Numbered from the stretch's first letter, positions 22,639-31,341 are shown. The stretch: 36,918 nt of DNA from Aeromonas finlandensis (GCF_000764645.1 NZ_JRGK01000261.1:1-36918), one strand, 5' to 3'. Made by a program: numbers and translations. Notes: generated by a model not told the origin, from the letters alone.

Positions 22639-24361
22639 TCTGTTGCCATTTCTGCGCCTCTACCGCCAACACTGGCTCAGCCTCTCCCTCGGTCTGCTGC
22701 TGGCGCTGGTGACTCTGGTAGCCGGCATGGGGCTGCTATCGCTCTCCGGCTGGTTCCTCTCCGCCGCCGCCGTCGCGGGGATGGCGGTCGCCAGCCGCGA
22801 CAGCTTCAACTACATGACCCCCGCAGGCGGGGTACGCTTCTTTTCCATCGTCCGCACCGCCGGTCGCTGGGGTGAGCGGGTGGTGAGCCACGATGCCACC
22901 TTCCGGGTGCTGACCCGGTTGCGGGTCTGGTTCTGGCAGAAACTCTCGCCGCTCTCCACCGGTACCCTGGCCGGTTTCCGTCAGGCGGATCTGCTCAACC
23001 GGCTGGTGGCCGACATCGATGCGATGGACCACGTCTACCTGCGGCTGATCACCCCCATCGGCGCGGCCCTGCTCAGCACTGCCGGACTGGTCTTCTTCCT
23101 GTCGTTTTTCGACAGTCGCCTCGCCCTTACCCTGGGTGCCATTCTGCTGTTTGGCATGATCGCCCTGCCGCTGGTGTTCTACTTCCTCGGCCGTCGCCCC
23201 GGTCAGGCGCTGATTGCCGAAAAATCGACCCTCCGCACCCGGATGGTGGACTATCTGGATGGTCAGGCCGAGCTGCAGATGTTTGCCGCCGCCCCCAAGG
23301 CGCTGGTTGAGCTGCAACAGGCCGAGCAGGCGCTGCTAACCGCACAGGCCCGCATGGCCAAGGTGAGCGGGCTGGCCAACTTCTCGGTGCAACTGCTGAG
23401 CGGCTGGACCCTGACCCTGATGCTCTGGCTGACCGGTCATGGGGTAGCGGGTGCTGCGCCCGACCCCATTACCGCACTGATGGTCTTTGCCACCCTGGCA
23501 AGCTTCGAGGCACTGATGCCGCTGGCGGGGGCTTTCCAGCACCTCTCCACCAGCCTCACCTCGGCACGCCGCCTGAACGAGATCCTGCAAGAGGCAAAAG
23601 CCCCCGTGTGGGGCGACGAGCAGACCCACACCACCGCTGGCGCGCTGCAGATCAATGACCTCTATTTTGGCTACCCCGGCAACCCCCAGCCGGTGCTGCG
23701 TGGCTGCACCCTGCAACTGCACGCTGGGGAAAAGCTGGCGCTGCTGGGCCAGACCGGCTGCGGCAAATCGACCCTGATGGGGCTACTGACCCGGGAGTGG
23801 AGCCCGCAGGCGGGCAAGATCCTGCTGGATGGCAAGCCGCTCACCGACTACAGCGAAGGGGCGCTGCGCGCCTCCATCTCGGTAGTGAGCCAGCGGGTGC
23901 ATCTGTTTGCCGATACCCTGCGGGGCAACCTCAAGCTGGCCGCCCCGACCGCCACTGACGAACAGCTGATTGCGGTGCTGACCCAGGTCGGGCTGGCCAA
24001 TCTGCTGGAAGATGAGGCGGGCCTCGATGCCTGGCTGGGTGACGGCGGCCGCCCCCTCTCCGGTGGCGAACGTCGCCGTATCGGCATTGCTCGCGCCCTG
24101 CTGCACGATGCGCCGCTCTGGCTGCTGGACGAACCGACCGAAGGGCTCGACAGCCAGACCGAGCGGGAGATCATGGATCTGCTGTTCAAGCTGGGGGCAG
24201 ATCGCACCTTGCTGCTCATCTCCCACCGCTTGCTGGGGATGGAGCAGATGGACCGGATTGCCCTGATGGAAGAGGGGCAGATCCGCCTCTGCGCCCCTCA
24301 CCACGAGCTGCTTACGGATGATTACTACCGCAGCCTCTATCAGCGGCTGGCTCCGGTTTGA
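22631..24361 (+). CDS. cydC: Cysteine/glutathione ABC exporter subunit CydC
   Basis: Second half of the CydDC exporter. 576 residues: membrane domain with LLSLSGWFLSAAAVAGMAVASRDSFNYMTPAGGVRFFSI, then the ATPase with Walker A GQTGCGKST, signature LSGGERRR and Walker B LWLLDEPTEG. The signature differs from the CydD one, as is normal for this asymmetric pair. ATG 22631 lies inside the end of cydD (ATGAGTGA), so translation is coupled. A 22-bp palindrome begins directly after the stop codon. Confidence 0.97.
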   Translation: MSDLLPFLRLYRQHWLSLSLGLLLALVTLVAGMGLLSLSGWFLSAAAVAGMAVASRDSFNYMTPAGGVRFFSIVRTAGRWGERVVSHDATFRVLTRLRVWFWQKLSPLSTGTLAGFRQADLLNRLVADIDAMDHVYLRLITPIGAALLSTAGLVFFLSFFDSRLALTLGAILLFGMIALPLVFYFLGRRPGQALIAEKSTLRTRMVDYLDGQAELQMFAAAPKALVELQQAEQALLTAQARMAKVSGLANFSVQLLSGWTLTLMLWLTGHGVAGAAPDPITALMVFATLASFEALMPLAGAFQHLSTSLTSARRLNEILQEAKAPVWGDEQTHTTAGALQINDLYFGYPGNPQPVLRGCTLQLHAGEKLALLGQTGCGKSTLMGLLTREWSPQAGKILLDGKPLTDYSEGALRASISVVSQRVHLFADTLRGNLKLAAPTATDEQLIAVLTQVGLANLLEDEAGLDAWLGDGGRPLSGGERRRIGIARALLHDAPLWLLDEPTEGLDSQTEREIMDLLFKLGADRTLLLISHRLLGMEQMDRIALMEEGQIRLCAPHHELLTDDYYRSLYQRLAPV

Positions 24362-24362
24362 T

Positions 24363-24384
24363 ATCAGCCTGATATCAGGCTGAT
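24363..24384. repeat. Perfect 22-bp palindrome after cydC
   Basis: ATCAGCCTGAT is followed at once by its exact reverse complement ATCAGGCTGAT. It could fold into a long hairpin at the mRNA 3' end but has no T-run. Confidence 0.7.
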
Positions 24385-24445
24385 GGGGGTCACACCCTGA
24401 CAACCGGGCGCAAAACGGGGCTGGTCGCCGCAGGCGGCTGGCCCC

Positions 24446-24451
24446 TATAAT
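24446..24451 (+). promoter_or_regulatory. Consensus -10 element upstream of the RcsF-like gene
   Basis: TATAAT at 24446-24451, 84 bases before the start codon. The -35 region at the expected spacing is poor, so the promoter is only likely. Confidence 0.4.
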
Positions 24452-24535
24452 GTCCCCCTCATTATTCAACAAGATGCCGACATGGAGCGCCTGCGCATTT
24501 CTACTGTCCTCATCACCGACACAAGATACGAGACG

Positions 24536-24907
24536 ATGAAACGCCTGATCCTGATGATGCCCCTGATTGCCTCCGGCTGTGCCAACTACGCCTTCAACAG
24601 CAATCTGGATAAAGAGAACTTCGACGAATATTTCAAACCCGGTAGCGTGCGCATCTACGAACAGGATGAGCTGGCCAACCTCAACTACCTCTACCTCGGC
24701 ACCATCGAGGGTGAATCCTGCCAGGCCGATGCCAACCAGCCGGTGCCCAACGCCGGTGAAGCGCGCACCCTGGCTCGCCGCCGCGCGGCCGACATGGGTG
24801 GCAACGGCGTCACCATCGACAAGTGCGCCGAGTTCAGCGACACCCCGGGCTGCCTGAAACAGGTGATCTGCTACGGGCAGGCGCTGAAAGTGGCCGAAGA
24901 GAAGTAA
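24536..24907 (+). CDS. rcsF: RcsF-like outer-membrane lipoprotein
   Basis: RcsF detects envelope stress and signals to the Rcs phosphorelay. The 123-residue protein has a lipobox (LIASGC, Cys15) and the RcsF core: SVRIYEQDELANLNYLYLGTIEGESCQAD, then ADMGGNGVTIDKCAEFSDTPGCLKQVICYGQAL. The four core cysteines (62, 97, 106, 112) match the two disulphides of E. coli RcsF. The Cys-to-core linker is short and not proline-rich, unlike the long linker of the E. coli protein that threads through outer-membrane barrels. ATG 24536 gives a proper lipoprotein signal; an ATG at 24482 would add 18 residues. No rcs genes are visible here. A DUF488 gene follows after nine bases. Confidence 0.85.
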   Translation: MKRLILMMPLIASGCANYAFNSNLDKENFDEYFKPGSVRIYEQDELANLNYLYLGTIEGESCQADANQPVPNAGEARTLARRRAADMGGNGVTIDKCAEFSDTPGCLKQVICYGQALKVAEEK

Positions 24908-24916
24908 CCCACTGTC

Positions 24917-25303
24917 ATGGCCCTCGCTATCGTTCGCCTTGGCAGCCCGCGCCTGCCCGATGAGGGGCTGCGGATCGGCACGGTGCGCCGCCCGCCCCGC
25001 GGCGTACCCAAGAGCGAATTTGCCAGCCAGCATTGGTACGATGTCTGGTTTCCCAACCTCGCCCCCAGCAGCGAGACCATGAAGCTGGGGCAGGCAGCCG
25101 AGACACCGGCTCAGTGGGCGGCGTTTGGCAAGCAGTACAAGACCGAGATGGCGCAACCTGCCGCCAGGCACGATCTGGCGCTGCTGGCCGCCCTCTCCCA
25201 CACCACCAATCTGTCGGTGGGTTGCTACTGCGAGCAGGAGTCCCACTGCCATCGCGCCATTTTGAAAGAGCTGCTGGTAGCCGCAGGCGCCGCCATTCGT
25301 TAG
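24917..25303 (+). CDS. DUF488 family protein
   Basis: 128 residues. It shows the DUF488 pattern: an early RLGSPRLPDEGLRIGTVRRPPRGVPKSEF, then WYDVWFPNLAPSSETM, FGKQYKTEMA and the cysteine/histidine end VGCYCEQESHCHRAIL, which may bind a metal. The family is related to YeaO-type proteins and has no established reaction. It starts nine bases after rcsF, so the two genes probably share a transcript. Confidence 0.85.
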   Translation: MALAIVRLGSPRLPDEGLRIGTVRRPPRGVPKSEFASQHWYDVWFPNLAPSSETMKLGQAAETPAQWAAFGKQYKTEMAQPAARHDLALLAALSHTTNLSVGCYCEQESHCHRAILKELLVAAGAAIR

Positions 25304-25375
25304 GACGGCGAGCGAAGACGGCACCATGGGGAATCTCGTCAACCGATCTTCGGTAGCCATCAGGTATGAATAGAC

Positions 25376-25412
25376 AGAGAGGGCATCCTGCGGGATGCCC
25401 TCTCTAGTTGTG
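25376..25412. terminator. Stem-loop terminator after the DUF488 gene
   Basis: AGAGAGGGCATCC (25376-25388) and GGATGCCCTCTCT (25393-25405) pair around four bases. The following T-run is interrupted (AGTTGTGTT), so efficiency is uncertain. It may also act against read-through from the minus strand. Confidence 0.7.
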
Positions 25413-25461
25413 TTCGCGCTAGCGCAGCAATTTTCCGCAGCAGCGGCTCGATGCACCTCTC

Positions 25462-26460
25462 CTATTGCAGACTGGGCTCCAGCAACTGCTGCCGCAGCGA
25501 AGTCTCCTGTGCCTGAGTCATGGCATGTTCCGCCACCCCGGCGGCAGGCGCGATGGCCAGCCAATGGGCAAGATCGGCGGCGGTCTCCTCCAGCGGCCGG
25601 AAGTTCAAGCCCTTAACAATGGCAGCTTCGGCGCTGAGCGAGCCGTAACCGGCAAACTCCGCCTGTGCGCAGGGCAGCAGGGTGGGATAGCTCTGCCAGG
25701 GCTCGATTCCGGCCGCCATCAGGGCCGACCAGGGCAACCACTCGGGCTGGATGGAGCGGGCGGGCTGCAACCGGGCGCTCAGCCGCTCCAGCCAGTCGCA
25801 GAGGGTAATGCCGGGCTTGAGCAAGTTGAATGTGCCCCCCAACTGCTGCTCGGCGGCCCGCAACACAAACTCGGCACAGTCGCGCACATCGAGATACTGC
25901 AAGCGATCCTCGCCACTGCCCGGCAGCAACCAGGGCCCGCCCTGCTGCACCCGCTTAATCCACCAAGCCATGCGCCCGGTAGGATCATGGGGGCCGCACA
26001 GCACGCCCGGGCGCAGGATGCAGAGCCGCTCGCCCCAGCGGGCTCGATACTCCAGCTCGCACAACACCTTGAGGGGGCCATAGTCAGTGGGCATTTCCCC
26101 TTCGGGGATAGCATGAAGCGGCGCCGACTCATTCATCCCGGGCATTGAGAAATCGCGATAGACGCTGATGGTGGAGATAAAGATGAGCCGTGCGCAGCGC
26201 CCGAGCAAGGCCGCCGAGAGGCTCACCGCCTGCTCGGGGCGATAGCAGCAGGTGTCGATGACAAGATCCCACTGCAACCCGGCCCCTTGCAGGGCGCTCA
26301 GGCTCTTGTCCCGGTCGCCGGTGAGCTGCACCAGATCTCGCCAGTCCGGATGCTGGTGCAGGCCGCGGTTGAACAGGGTTACTTCATGGCCCCAATCCAG
26401 CGCCAGCGCGGTGAGGTGGCGCCCCAAAAAGCCGGTGCCACCGATAATCAGCAGTTTCAT
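25462..26460 (-). CDS. NAD-dependent epimerase/dehydratase family protein
   Basis: 332 residues of the extended short-chain dehydrogenase family. The N-terminal dinucleotide-binding motif is GGTGFLGRH (residues 7-15), the family tyrosine and lysine are in MPTDYGPLKVLCELE, and the YLDVRDCAEFVLRA segment is typical of the C-terminal substrate domain. The substrate is not identifiable; nucleotide sugars are the common class. ATG 26460 is chosen because GGGGAGGGAG lies just before it and the Rossmann motif follows at once; an ATG at 26499 would add 13 residues. Confidence 0.88.
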   Translation of the reverse strand: MKLLIIGGTGFLGRHLTALALDWGHEVTLFNRGLHQHPDWRDLVQLTGDRDKSLSALQGAGLQWDLVIDTCCYRPEQAVSLSAALLGRCARLIFISTISVYRDFSMPGMNESAPLHAIPEGEMPTDYGPLKVLCELEYRARWGERLCILRPGVLCGPHDPTGRMAWWIKRVQQGGPWLLPGSGEDRLQYLDVRDCAEFVLRAAEQQLGGTFNLLKPGITLCDWLERLSARLQPARSIQPEWLPWSALMAAGIEPWQSYPTLLPCAQAEFAGYGSLSAEAAIVKGLNFRPLEETAADLAHWLAIAPAAGVAEHAMTQAQETSLRQQLLEPSLQ

Positions 26461-26672
26461 CCCTCTCCCTCCCCTTCGGCGCGAGTGCGCACATTTCATC
26501 CTGACACGCCAATTGCCTCCACCCTACGCAACTTGGCGCGCGGGCACAGCCCCCGACTGGCCGGGATGGGACAGGGATCACGGCAGCGCCGCAGAAATGG
26601 GCATATTGAGGCCAAACCTGCGTTTTGGGGCCGCCTGTGCTAAATTGCCGGGGTTTTCAGTCAGGATCCGCC

Positions 26673-27377
26673 ATGAAGTTCGAAATCGACACCCTCGGGA
26701 TCATCCGCTCTCCCTACAAGGAGAAGTTCGCCATCCCCCGCCAGCCCGGTCTGGTCAAATCGTCCCGCGCCCGCCTCGAGCTGCTCCCCCCTTACGATCA
26801 GCCGGATGTGCTGCGCGGCATCGAGCAGTTCTCCCATCTGTGGCTCAGCTTCGTCTTTCACCAGACCATGGCGCAGGGCTGGCACCCGACGGTGCGCCCG
26901 CCGCGCCTTGGCGGCAACGAGCGGGTCGGCGTCTTTGCCACTCGCTCCACCTTCCGCCCCAATCCCCTCGGCCTCTCGGTGGTCGAGCTGCACGGGGTCG
27001 GCCGTGAGCGGGGCAAACTGTGGCTGGAGCTGGGGGCGGTGGATCTGCTCGATGGCACCCCCATCGTCGATATCAAGCCCTATATCCCCTATGCCGACAG
27101 CCTGCCGGATGCCCTCGGCGGCTTTGCCCCCGACGCCCCCACCCCGCCGCTGGCGGTGAGTTTCAGTGCCGAGGCCGAGCAGCAGCTGCAACCCTGGCTC
27201 AAGGCCCATCCCGAGCTGCGCCAGCTGGTGAGCGAAGTGCTGGCACAAGATCCGCGCCCCGCCTACAAGAAGGGCAAGCCGGATGAGAAGGAGTACGGGG
27301 TACGGCTATTTGACTGCAATGTCCGTTTTCGCATCAGCGAACCAGCGTGTCTGGTGCTGGCCATCGAGCCCGCCTGA
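26673..27377 (+). CDS. trmO: tRNA (N6-threonylcarbamoyladenosine-37) N6-methyltransferase TrmO
   Basis: Methylates t6A37 in some tRNAs, improving decoding. The 234 residues (E. coli TrmO, formerly YaeB/TsaA, 235) contain the beta-barrel core: GIIRSPYKEKFAIPRQPGLV, FSHLWLSFVFHQ, RPPRLGGNERVGVFATRSTFRPNPLGLSVVEL, DLLDGTPIVDIKPYIPYADS, and the C-terminal QDPRPAYKKGKPDEKEYGVRLFDCNVRF. The start ATG 26673 is preceded by AGGA. It runs divergently from the epimerase gene. Confidence 0.97.
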   Translation: MKFEIDTLGIIRSPYKEKFAIPRQPGLVKSSRARLELLPPYDQPDVLRGIEQFSHLWLSFVFHQTMAQGWHPTVRPPRLGGNERVGVFATRSTFRPNPLGLSVVELHGVGRERGKLWLELGAVDLLDGTPIVDIKPYIPYADSLPDALGGFAPDAPTPPLAVSFSAEAEQQLQPWLKAHPELRQLVSEVLAQDPRPAYKKGKPDEKEYGVRLFDCNVRFRISEPACLVLAIEPA

Positions 27378-27699
27378 TCCTTCATTCCCGCGAAAGGGCA
27401 CTCTCGGTCGCTGATGAACCATTTTTCACAACGGCTTCACGCCACCGCGAGTTTAATGAACCTGTAAATTGTGTGGCATTGATCAGCCAATCTCCCCTGC
27501 CACTGGTGGTACCCTTTGGCTTCAGTATCAGGTGCAAGGAGAGAGGCTCCCTGCTCTGACTGACACCAGCGGTATGCTGCCGAGTAATGGCAACTGTGAC
27601 AGCCCGGCTGTCGCGCCAATGGATCTGGCTTCGCCCCGCCCTTCTCGTTACGCGGGGGATGCCACACGGATGTGACCACTTATCTGAAGGAACAAACCT
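27378..27699. other. Intergenic region between trmO and the cytochrome b561 gene
   Basis: 322 bases. I see no gene, strong terminator or clear regulator site. The last 15 bases carry the AAGGA ribosome site of the next gene. Confidence 0.5.
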
Positions 27700-28248
27700 A
27701 TGCTGATGAACAGTGAACAACGCTACGGCACCCTCAGTCTCGGGCTGCACTGGCTGACCCTGTGGGCCATGATCGCCGTCTACGCCCTGATCGAATTTCG
27801 CGATATCTTCCCCAAAGGCGACCCGGGCCGGGATCTGATGAAGGAGTGGCACTTTATGCTGGGGCTGCTCATCTTCGCCCTGGTGTTTATCAGACTGGCA
27901 CTGCGCTGGATGAGCCCGACGCCCCGTATCGTGCCCGAGCTATCGCCCCTGATGCACAAACTGGCCCACCTCGCCCATATCGCCCTCTACGGTTTTCTCA
28001 TTCTCACCCCGCTGTTTGGCTGGCTGCTGCTGAGCGCCGGGGGCAAGCCCATTCCCTTCTTCGGGCTCGAGCTGCCAGCCCTGCTCTCCCCCAACCCGGA
28101 TCTCAAGGGGCTGATCAAGGAGGTGCACGAGACGCTGGGCAATATCGGTTATGCCCTGATCGCCCTGCACACGGTGGCCGCGCTCTTCCACCACCATGTG
28201 CTGAAAGACAACACCCTCACCAATATGCTGCCGCCGCGCCGCAGCTAA
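27700..28248 (+). CDS. cybB: Cytochrome b561
   Basis: A four-helix inner-membrane dihaem cytochrome that carries electrons between ubiquinol and periplasmic or cytoplasmic partners; in E. coli it is a superoxide:ubiquinone oxidoreductase. The 182 residues include the family histidines LGLHWLTL, EWHFMLGLL, MHKLAHLAHIALYGFL and VHETLGNIGYALIALHTVAALFHH, and GWLLLSAGGKPIPFFGLELPAL between helices 3 and 4. AGGA lies eight bases before ATG 27700. It ends before a shared terminator. Confidence 0.93.
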   Translation: MLMNSEQRYGTLSLGLHWLTLWAMIAVYALIEFRDIFPKGDPGRDLMKEWHFMLGLLIFALVFIRLALRWMSPTPRIVPELSPLMHKLAHLAHIALYGFLILTPLFGWLLLSAGGKPIPFFGLELPALLSPNPDLKGLIKEVHETLGNIGYALIALHTVAALFHHHVLKDNTLTNMLPPRRS

Positions 28249-28266
28249 CCGGTAACAGGGAAAAAC

Positions 28267-28291
28267 AGAGGGGGCCATCCTGGCCCCCTCT
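28267..28291. terminator. Terminator between cybB and the bactofilin gene
   Basis: AGAGGGGGCCA (28267-28277) and TGGCCCCCTCT (28281-28291) pair around TCC. On the minus strand GTTTTT follows; on the plus strand the T-run is poor. Confidence 0.75.
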
Positions 28292-28338
28292 TGATCGCTG
28301 AACAGCTTGCAACCCTATCTTACGTCTGGCACCCAAAA

Positions 28339-29004
28339 TTACGCCTGCTTGGCCAGCTCCTCGGCCAACTTGCCCTTGGGCTCCTGCGGCAGCTTCTTCA
28401 CATTGCTCCTGTTCTCCGGCTGCTTGACCTCTGACAAGGCTTGCAACACGGGATCGGCCTTGCCTGCCAGTGTTGGCTGGGACTGACCGACAAAGTTGCC
28501 CCCCTTGCAGATGGAGAGGCTGCCCCCCTTGAAGCTCCCCTGCATCTTGCCGCTCTCCAGGATCTCCACCTCGGCGGAGGTGCACGTCCCCTCCAGCAGG
28601 CCATTGATGATCACATGAGGCGCACTCACGTCACCCTCGACACTGCCCCCCGCCATGATGCGCAGCACACCGCCGGTGAGCTGGATGGTGCCATCGAAGT
28701 GACCGCGCACCTCCAGATCCCCATCGACCTGCAACTCACCCTTGAAGCGGGCTCCGGCGGCAACCACTGTGGCCCCAGCCGATGCGGTAGCCGCACCACC
28801 ATTTTTTCTTCCAAACATCCGGACTCTCTCCACCAACAACACAAGCAGAACCAGCGACATCGGCGCCACTGGCCACAGAAAACAGGGTGACCCCAACACG
28901 TAGAGCAGCAAGGCTGCCCCCCAGCAGAGCCAGACAATATAGAGGAAGTCGCTACGCTCTCGCTGTTGCAGTCGCGCCAGCAACCTCCCGGCCATCTCTC
29001 TCAT
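28339..29004 (-). CDS. Membrane-anchored bactofilin
   Basis: Bactofilins polymerise into filaments that help place wall enzymes or stalk and flagellar components. The 221-residue protein has two N-terminal transmembrane helices (about residues 20-38 and 43-61) and then the right-handed beta-helix of bactofilins (about 72-170): GARFKGELQVDGDLEVRGHFDGTIQL, VEGDVSAPHVIINGLLEGTCTSAEVEILESGKMQGSF. A lysine-rich tail follows. Canonical bactofilins lack transmembrane helices, so this is a membrane-linked variant. ATG 29004 follows AAAGG; an ATG at 29067 would add 21 residues. Divergent from phoP. Confidence 0.88.
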   Translation of the reverse strand: MREMAGRLLARLQQRERSDFLYIVWLCWGAALLLYVLGSPCFLWPVAPMSLVLLVLLVERVRMFGRKNGGAATASAGATVVAAGARFKGELQVDGDLEVRGHFDGTIQLTGGVLRIMAGGSVEGDVSAPHVIINGLLEGTCTSAEVEILESGKMQGSFKGGSLSICKGGNFVGQSQPTLAGKADPVLQALSEVKQPENRSNVKKLPQEPKGKLAEELAKQA

Positions 29005-29215
29005 CACATCAAACCTTTCGCAGCATGGCCGCCCCACAGGATCAGGCCAACATGCCATCGACAACATCGGACACTAGTTAAACGACCAGTTGCAGCAAAC
29101 TCTGAAGTCCCGGTGATTCAGTCCCGATACAGGAGTGGCAAGATAGGATTCGAATTGACTCGAAGCGACATACACTTTCTAATTGACAGCCTGGATCCCT
29201 ATGACCGTTCACATC

Positions 29216-29890
29216 ATGAAAATTCTGTTGGTCGAAGACGACAAGCTGCTCAATCACCACCTCTCCTCCCTGCTGACCGAAGCCGACAATCAGGTCTACA
29301 GTACTGACAAGGCCGGGATTGCACTGCACTACGCCGCCGACTACCCCATTGATGTGGCGATCATCGATCTTGGCCTGCCCGATATGGATGGCCTGCAACT
29401 GATCCGCCAACTGCGCGAACGGCAGATCCCCTTCCCCATCATTGTGCTGACCGCCCGTGGCAACTGGCAGGACAAGGTCGAAGGGCTGGAAGCGGGGGCA
29501 GATGACTATCTGGTCAAACCGTTCCAGAAAGATGAGCTGCTGGCCCGCCTCAATGCGCTGGTGCGCCGCAGTGCCGGCTTTATCTCGCCCAGAGTGAAGG
29601 CGGGTGATTACGAGCTGGATCTCTCCCGCAAGGAGCTGACCATCGCCGGAGAAGTGGCGGTGCTCACCAGCTTTGAATACCTCATTCTGGAGTACCTGAT
29701 GCGCAATGCCCGTCAGGTGGTCTCCAAGCAGCAACTGCTCGACCAGCTCTACGGCGACGGCGAAGGGGACCCCAACACCATCGAGGTGATGGTGAGCCGC
29801 CTGCGCAAGAAGCTGGATCCGGAAGGGACGATTCAACCCATCTCCACCATTCGGCGTCAGGGCTACATCTTCAACCTCTCGTGTAACTGA
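29216..29890 (+). CDS. phoP: Response regulator PhoP
   Basis: Transcription factor of the magnesium, pH and antimicrobial-peptide response; phosphorylated by PhoQ. The 224 residues match E. coli PhoP (223): receiver with VEDDKLL, phospho-acceptor Asp51 (AIIDLGLPDMDG), TARGNWQDKVEGLEAGADDYLVKPF, then a winged helix ending MVSRLRKKLDPEGTIQPISTIRRQGYIF. ATG 29216 begins the family start (MKILLVEDD); ATGs at 29201 and 29183 would add five and eleven residues. The stop overlaps the phoQ start by one base. No perfect PhoP box is visible upstream. Confidence 0.95.
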   Translation: MKILLVEDDKLLNHHLSSLLTEADNQVYSTDKAGIALHYAADYPIDVAIIDLGLPDMDGLQLIRQLRERQIPFPIIVLTARGNWQDKVEGLEAGADDYLVKPFQKDELLARLNALVRRSAGFISPRVKAGDYELDLSRKELTIAGEVAVLTSFEYLILEYLMRNARQVVSKQQLLDQLYGDGEGDPNTIEVMVSRLRKKLDPEGTIQPISTIRRQGYIFNLSCN

Positions 29891-31275
29891 TGCAGTTTCA
29901 TCTGCCGAGACCCATCAAGATGATCCGCCGCTCCCTGCACATCAAACTGCTGCTCAGCTCGCTGCTGGTCATCGCGCTGATCATGGGCTTTGCCGTCTAC
30001 GCCCTCTACCTCGGCCACGTCGAGGAGCAGAGCCAGAAAGCCAGCGCCCGGATGCAGGAGAATCTGGCCAAACTCTTCTCCTCCACCGAGCCGGATGACA
30101 AGGGGCCCACCGTCGAGCTGGGGCGCATGTCCCGCAAGGCCGGCGATCGCAACCTCGATACCCTGATCTGCCGCGCCGATGGCGAACTGGTCTGGTCGAG
30201 CCTCCATATGCCGGAGGTGATCAAGGCCAAACAGACCATCTGCCGCGACCTGATGAAGTATCTGGGGGGGATGGATCTCGACTACTTCTTCAAGAAGCAC
30301 ACCATCAAGAACGGCGAGAGCTACTTCGTCTACAGCCTGCGCTTTATCCGCAATCCCGGCAGTGGCACCACCGCCTACTACGTGGTGATGATCGACTCGG
30401 CCAAACGCTATCACGCAGAGTCCCGCGCCTACCTCTACCAGACCGCCCGACAGGCCCTGCTCGCCTATATGCTGCTGGCCGGACTGCTGCTGCTCACCAC
30501 CTTCTGGAGCCTCAGCTCCCTGCGCACCATCGCCCACCAGATCGACGATATCCGGGCCGGCAAGCGCGATGCACTCTCGAGCGATGTTGAACGGGAGCTG
30601 GCCCCGCTGACCGACTCCATCAACCAGCTGCTGGAGAACGAACGCCAGCAGACCCAGCGCTACCAGCATGCCCTCAACGATCTCGCCCACAGCCTGAAAA
30701 CCCGGCTGGCGCTGATCCAGATGACCACCCAGGAGATCAAGCTGGGACGGGATATGCACGACAACATCAACGAACAGATCCTCACCATGGATCAGATGAT
30801 CCAGTACCAGCTCAGACGCGCCGTCACCGGCCGTCAGCGCCTTGCCAGCAAGGGCACCGAGCCGGTGCCGCTGATTGAAAAGCTGCTGGCCAGCCTGACC
30901 AAGGTCTATCGCCACAAGAAGCTGCAAACCCACTTCACCTTCGATGATGACGCCCTCTTTCACGGCGAACAGGGCGACCTGATGGAGTTGATGGGCAACC
31001 TGCTCGACAACGCCTGCAAGTTTGCCATCAGCGAAGTGAAGGTGACGGTGCACCGCCATCTCGAACGGCTGCGCATCGAAGTGGAAGATGATGGCCCCGG
31101 TATCGATCCGGCCAAATCGGAGCAGATCTTCCAGCGCGGCGTGCGGGCCGACAGCTCACCGGGCCAGGGCATCGGTCTGGCGGTGGTGACCGAGATCGTC
31201 CACAGCTACGGCGGCCAGATCCGGGTCGATGAATCCCCCCTCGGCGGCGCCCGCTTTACCCTGGAGCTGCCCTGA
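29890..31275 (+). CDS. phoQ: Sensor kinase PhoQ with altered H-box
   Basis: Membrane sensor that phosphorylates PhoP. 461 residues: first membrane helix (about 18-41), periplasmic sensor (about 42-185), second helix (about 187-207), HAMP, and kinase domain. The phospho-acceptor is His267 in DLAHSLKTRLALIQ; here Arg272 stands where E. coli PhoQ and most kinases have Pro. The N-box GNLLDNACKFA, the G1 box EDDGPGID and the G2 box GQGIGLAVV are intact. The E. coli acidic magnesium-binding cluster EDDDDAE is missing; the comparable stretch is MDLDYFFKKHTIK. ATG 29890 overlaps the phoP stop. Magnesium sensing may therefore differ. Confidence 0.93.
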   Translation: MQFHLPRPIKMIRRSLHIKLLLSSLLVIALIMGFAVYALYLGHVEEQSQKASARMQENLAKLFSSTEPDDKGPTVELGRMSRKAGDRNLDTLICRADGELVWSSLHMPEVIKAKQTICRDLMKYLGGMDLDYFFKKHTIKNGESYFVYSLRFIRNPGSGTTAYYVVMIDSAKRYHAESRAYLYQTARQALLAYMLLAGLLLLTTFWSLSSLRTIAHQIDDIRAGKRDALSSDVERELAPLTDSINQLLENERQQTQRYQHALNDLAHSLKTRLALIQMTTQEIKLGRDMHDNINEQILTMDQMIQYQLRRAVTGRQRLASKGTEPVPLIEKLLASLTKVYRHKKLQTHFTFDDDALFHGEQGDLMELMGNLLDNACKFAISEVKVTVHRHLERLRIEVEDDGPGIDPAKSEQIFQRGVRADSSPGQGIGLAVVTEIVHSYGGQIRVDESPLGGARFTLELP

Positions 31276-31317
31276 TCGGCATTGCCCTGCGCAGCCTCGC
31301 CAACATCCTCCTATAAC

Positions 31318-31341
31318 AAGGCCCCCGACATCGGGGGCCTT
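31318..31341 (+). terminator. Terminator after phoQ
   Basis: AAGGCCCCCGA (31318-31328) and TCGGGGGCCTT (31331-31341) pair with a tight loop; the following T-run is weak. Confidence 0.7.

Noticed and set aside
23783..25564. 593-residue minus-strand open frame across cydC, rcsF and DUF488 genes
   Set aside because: It crosses three well-supported genes and has no motif of its own.
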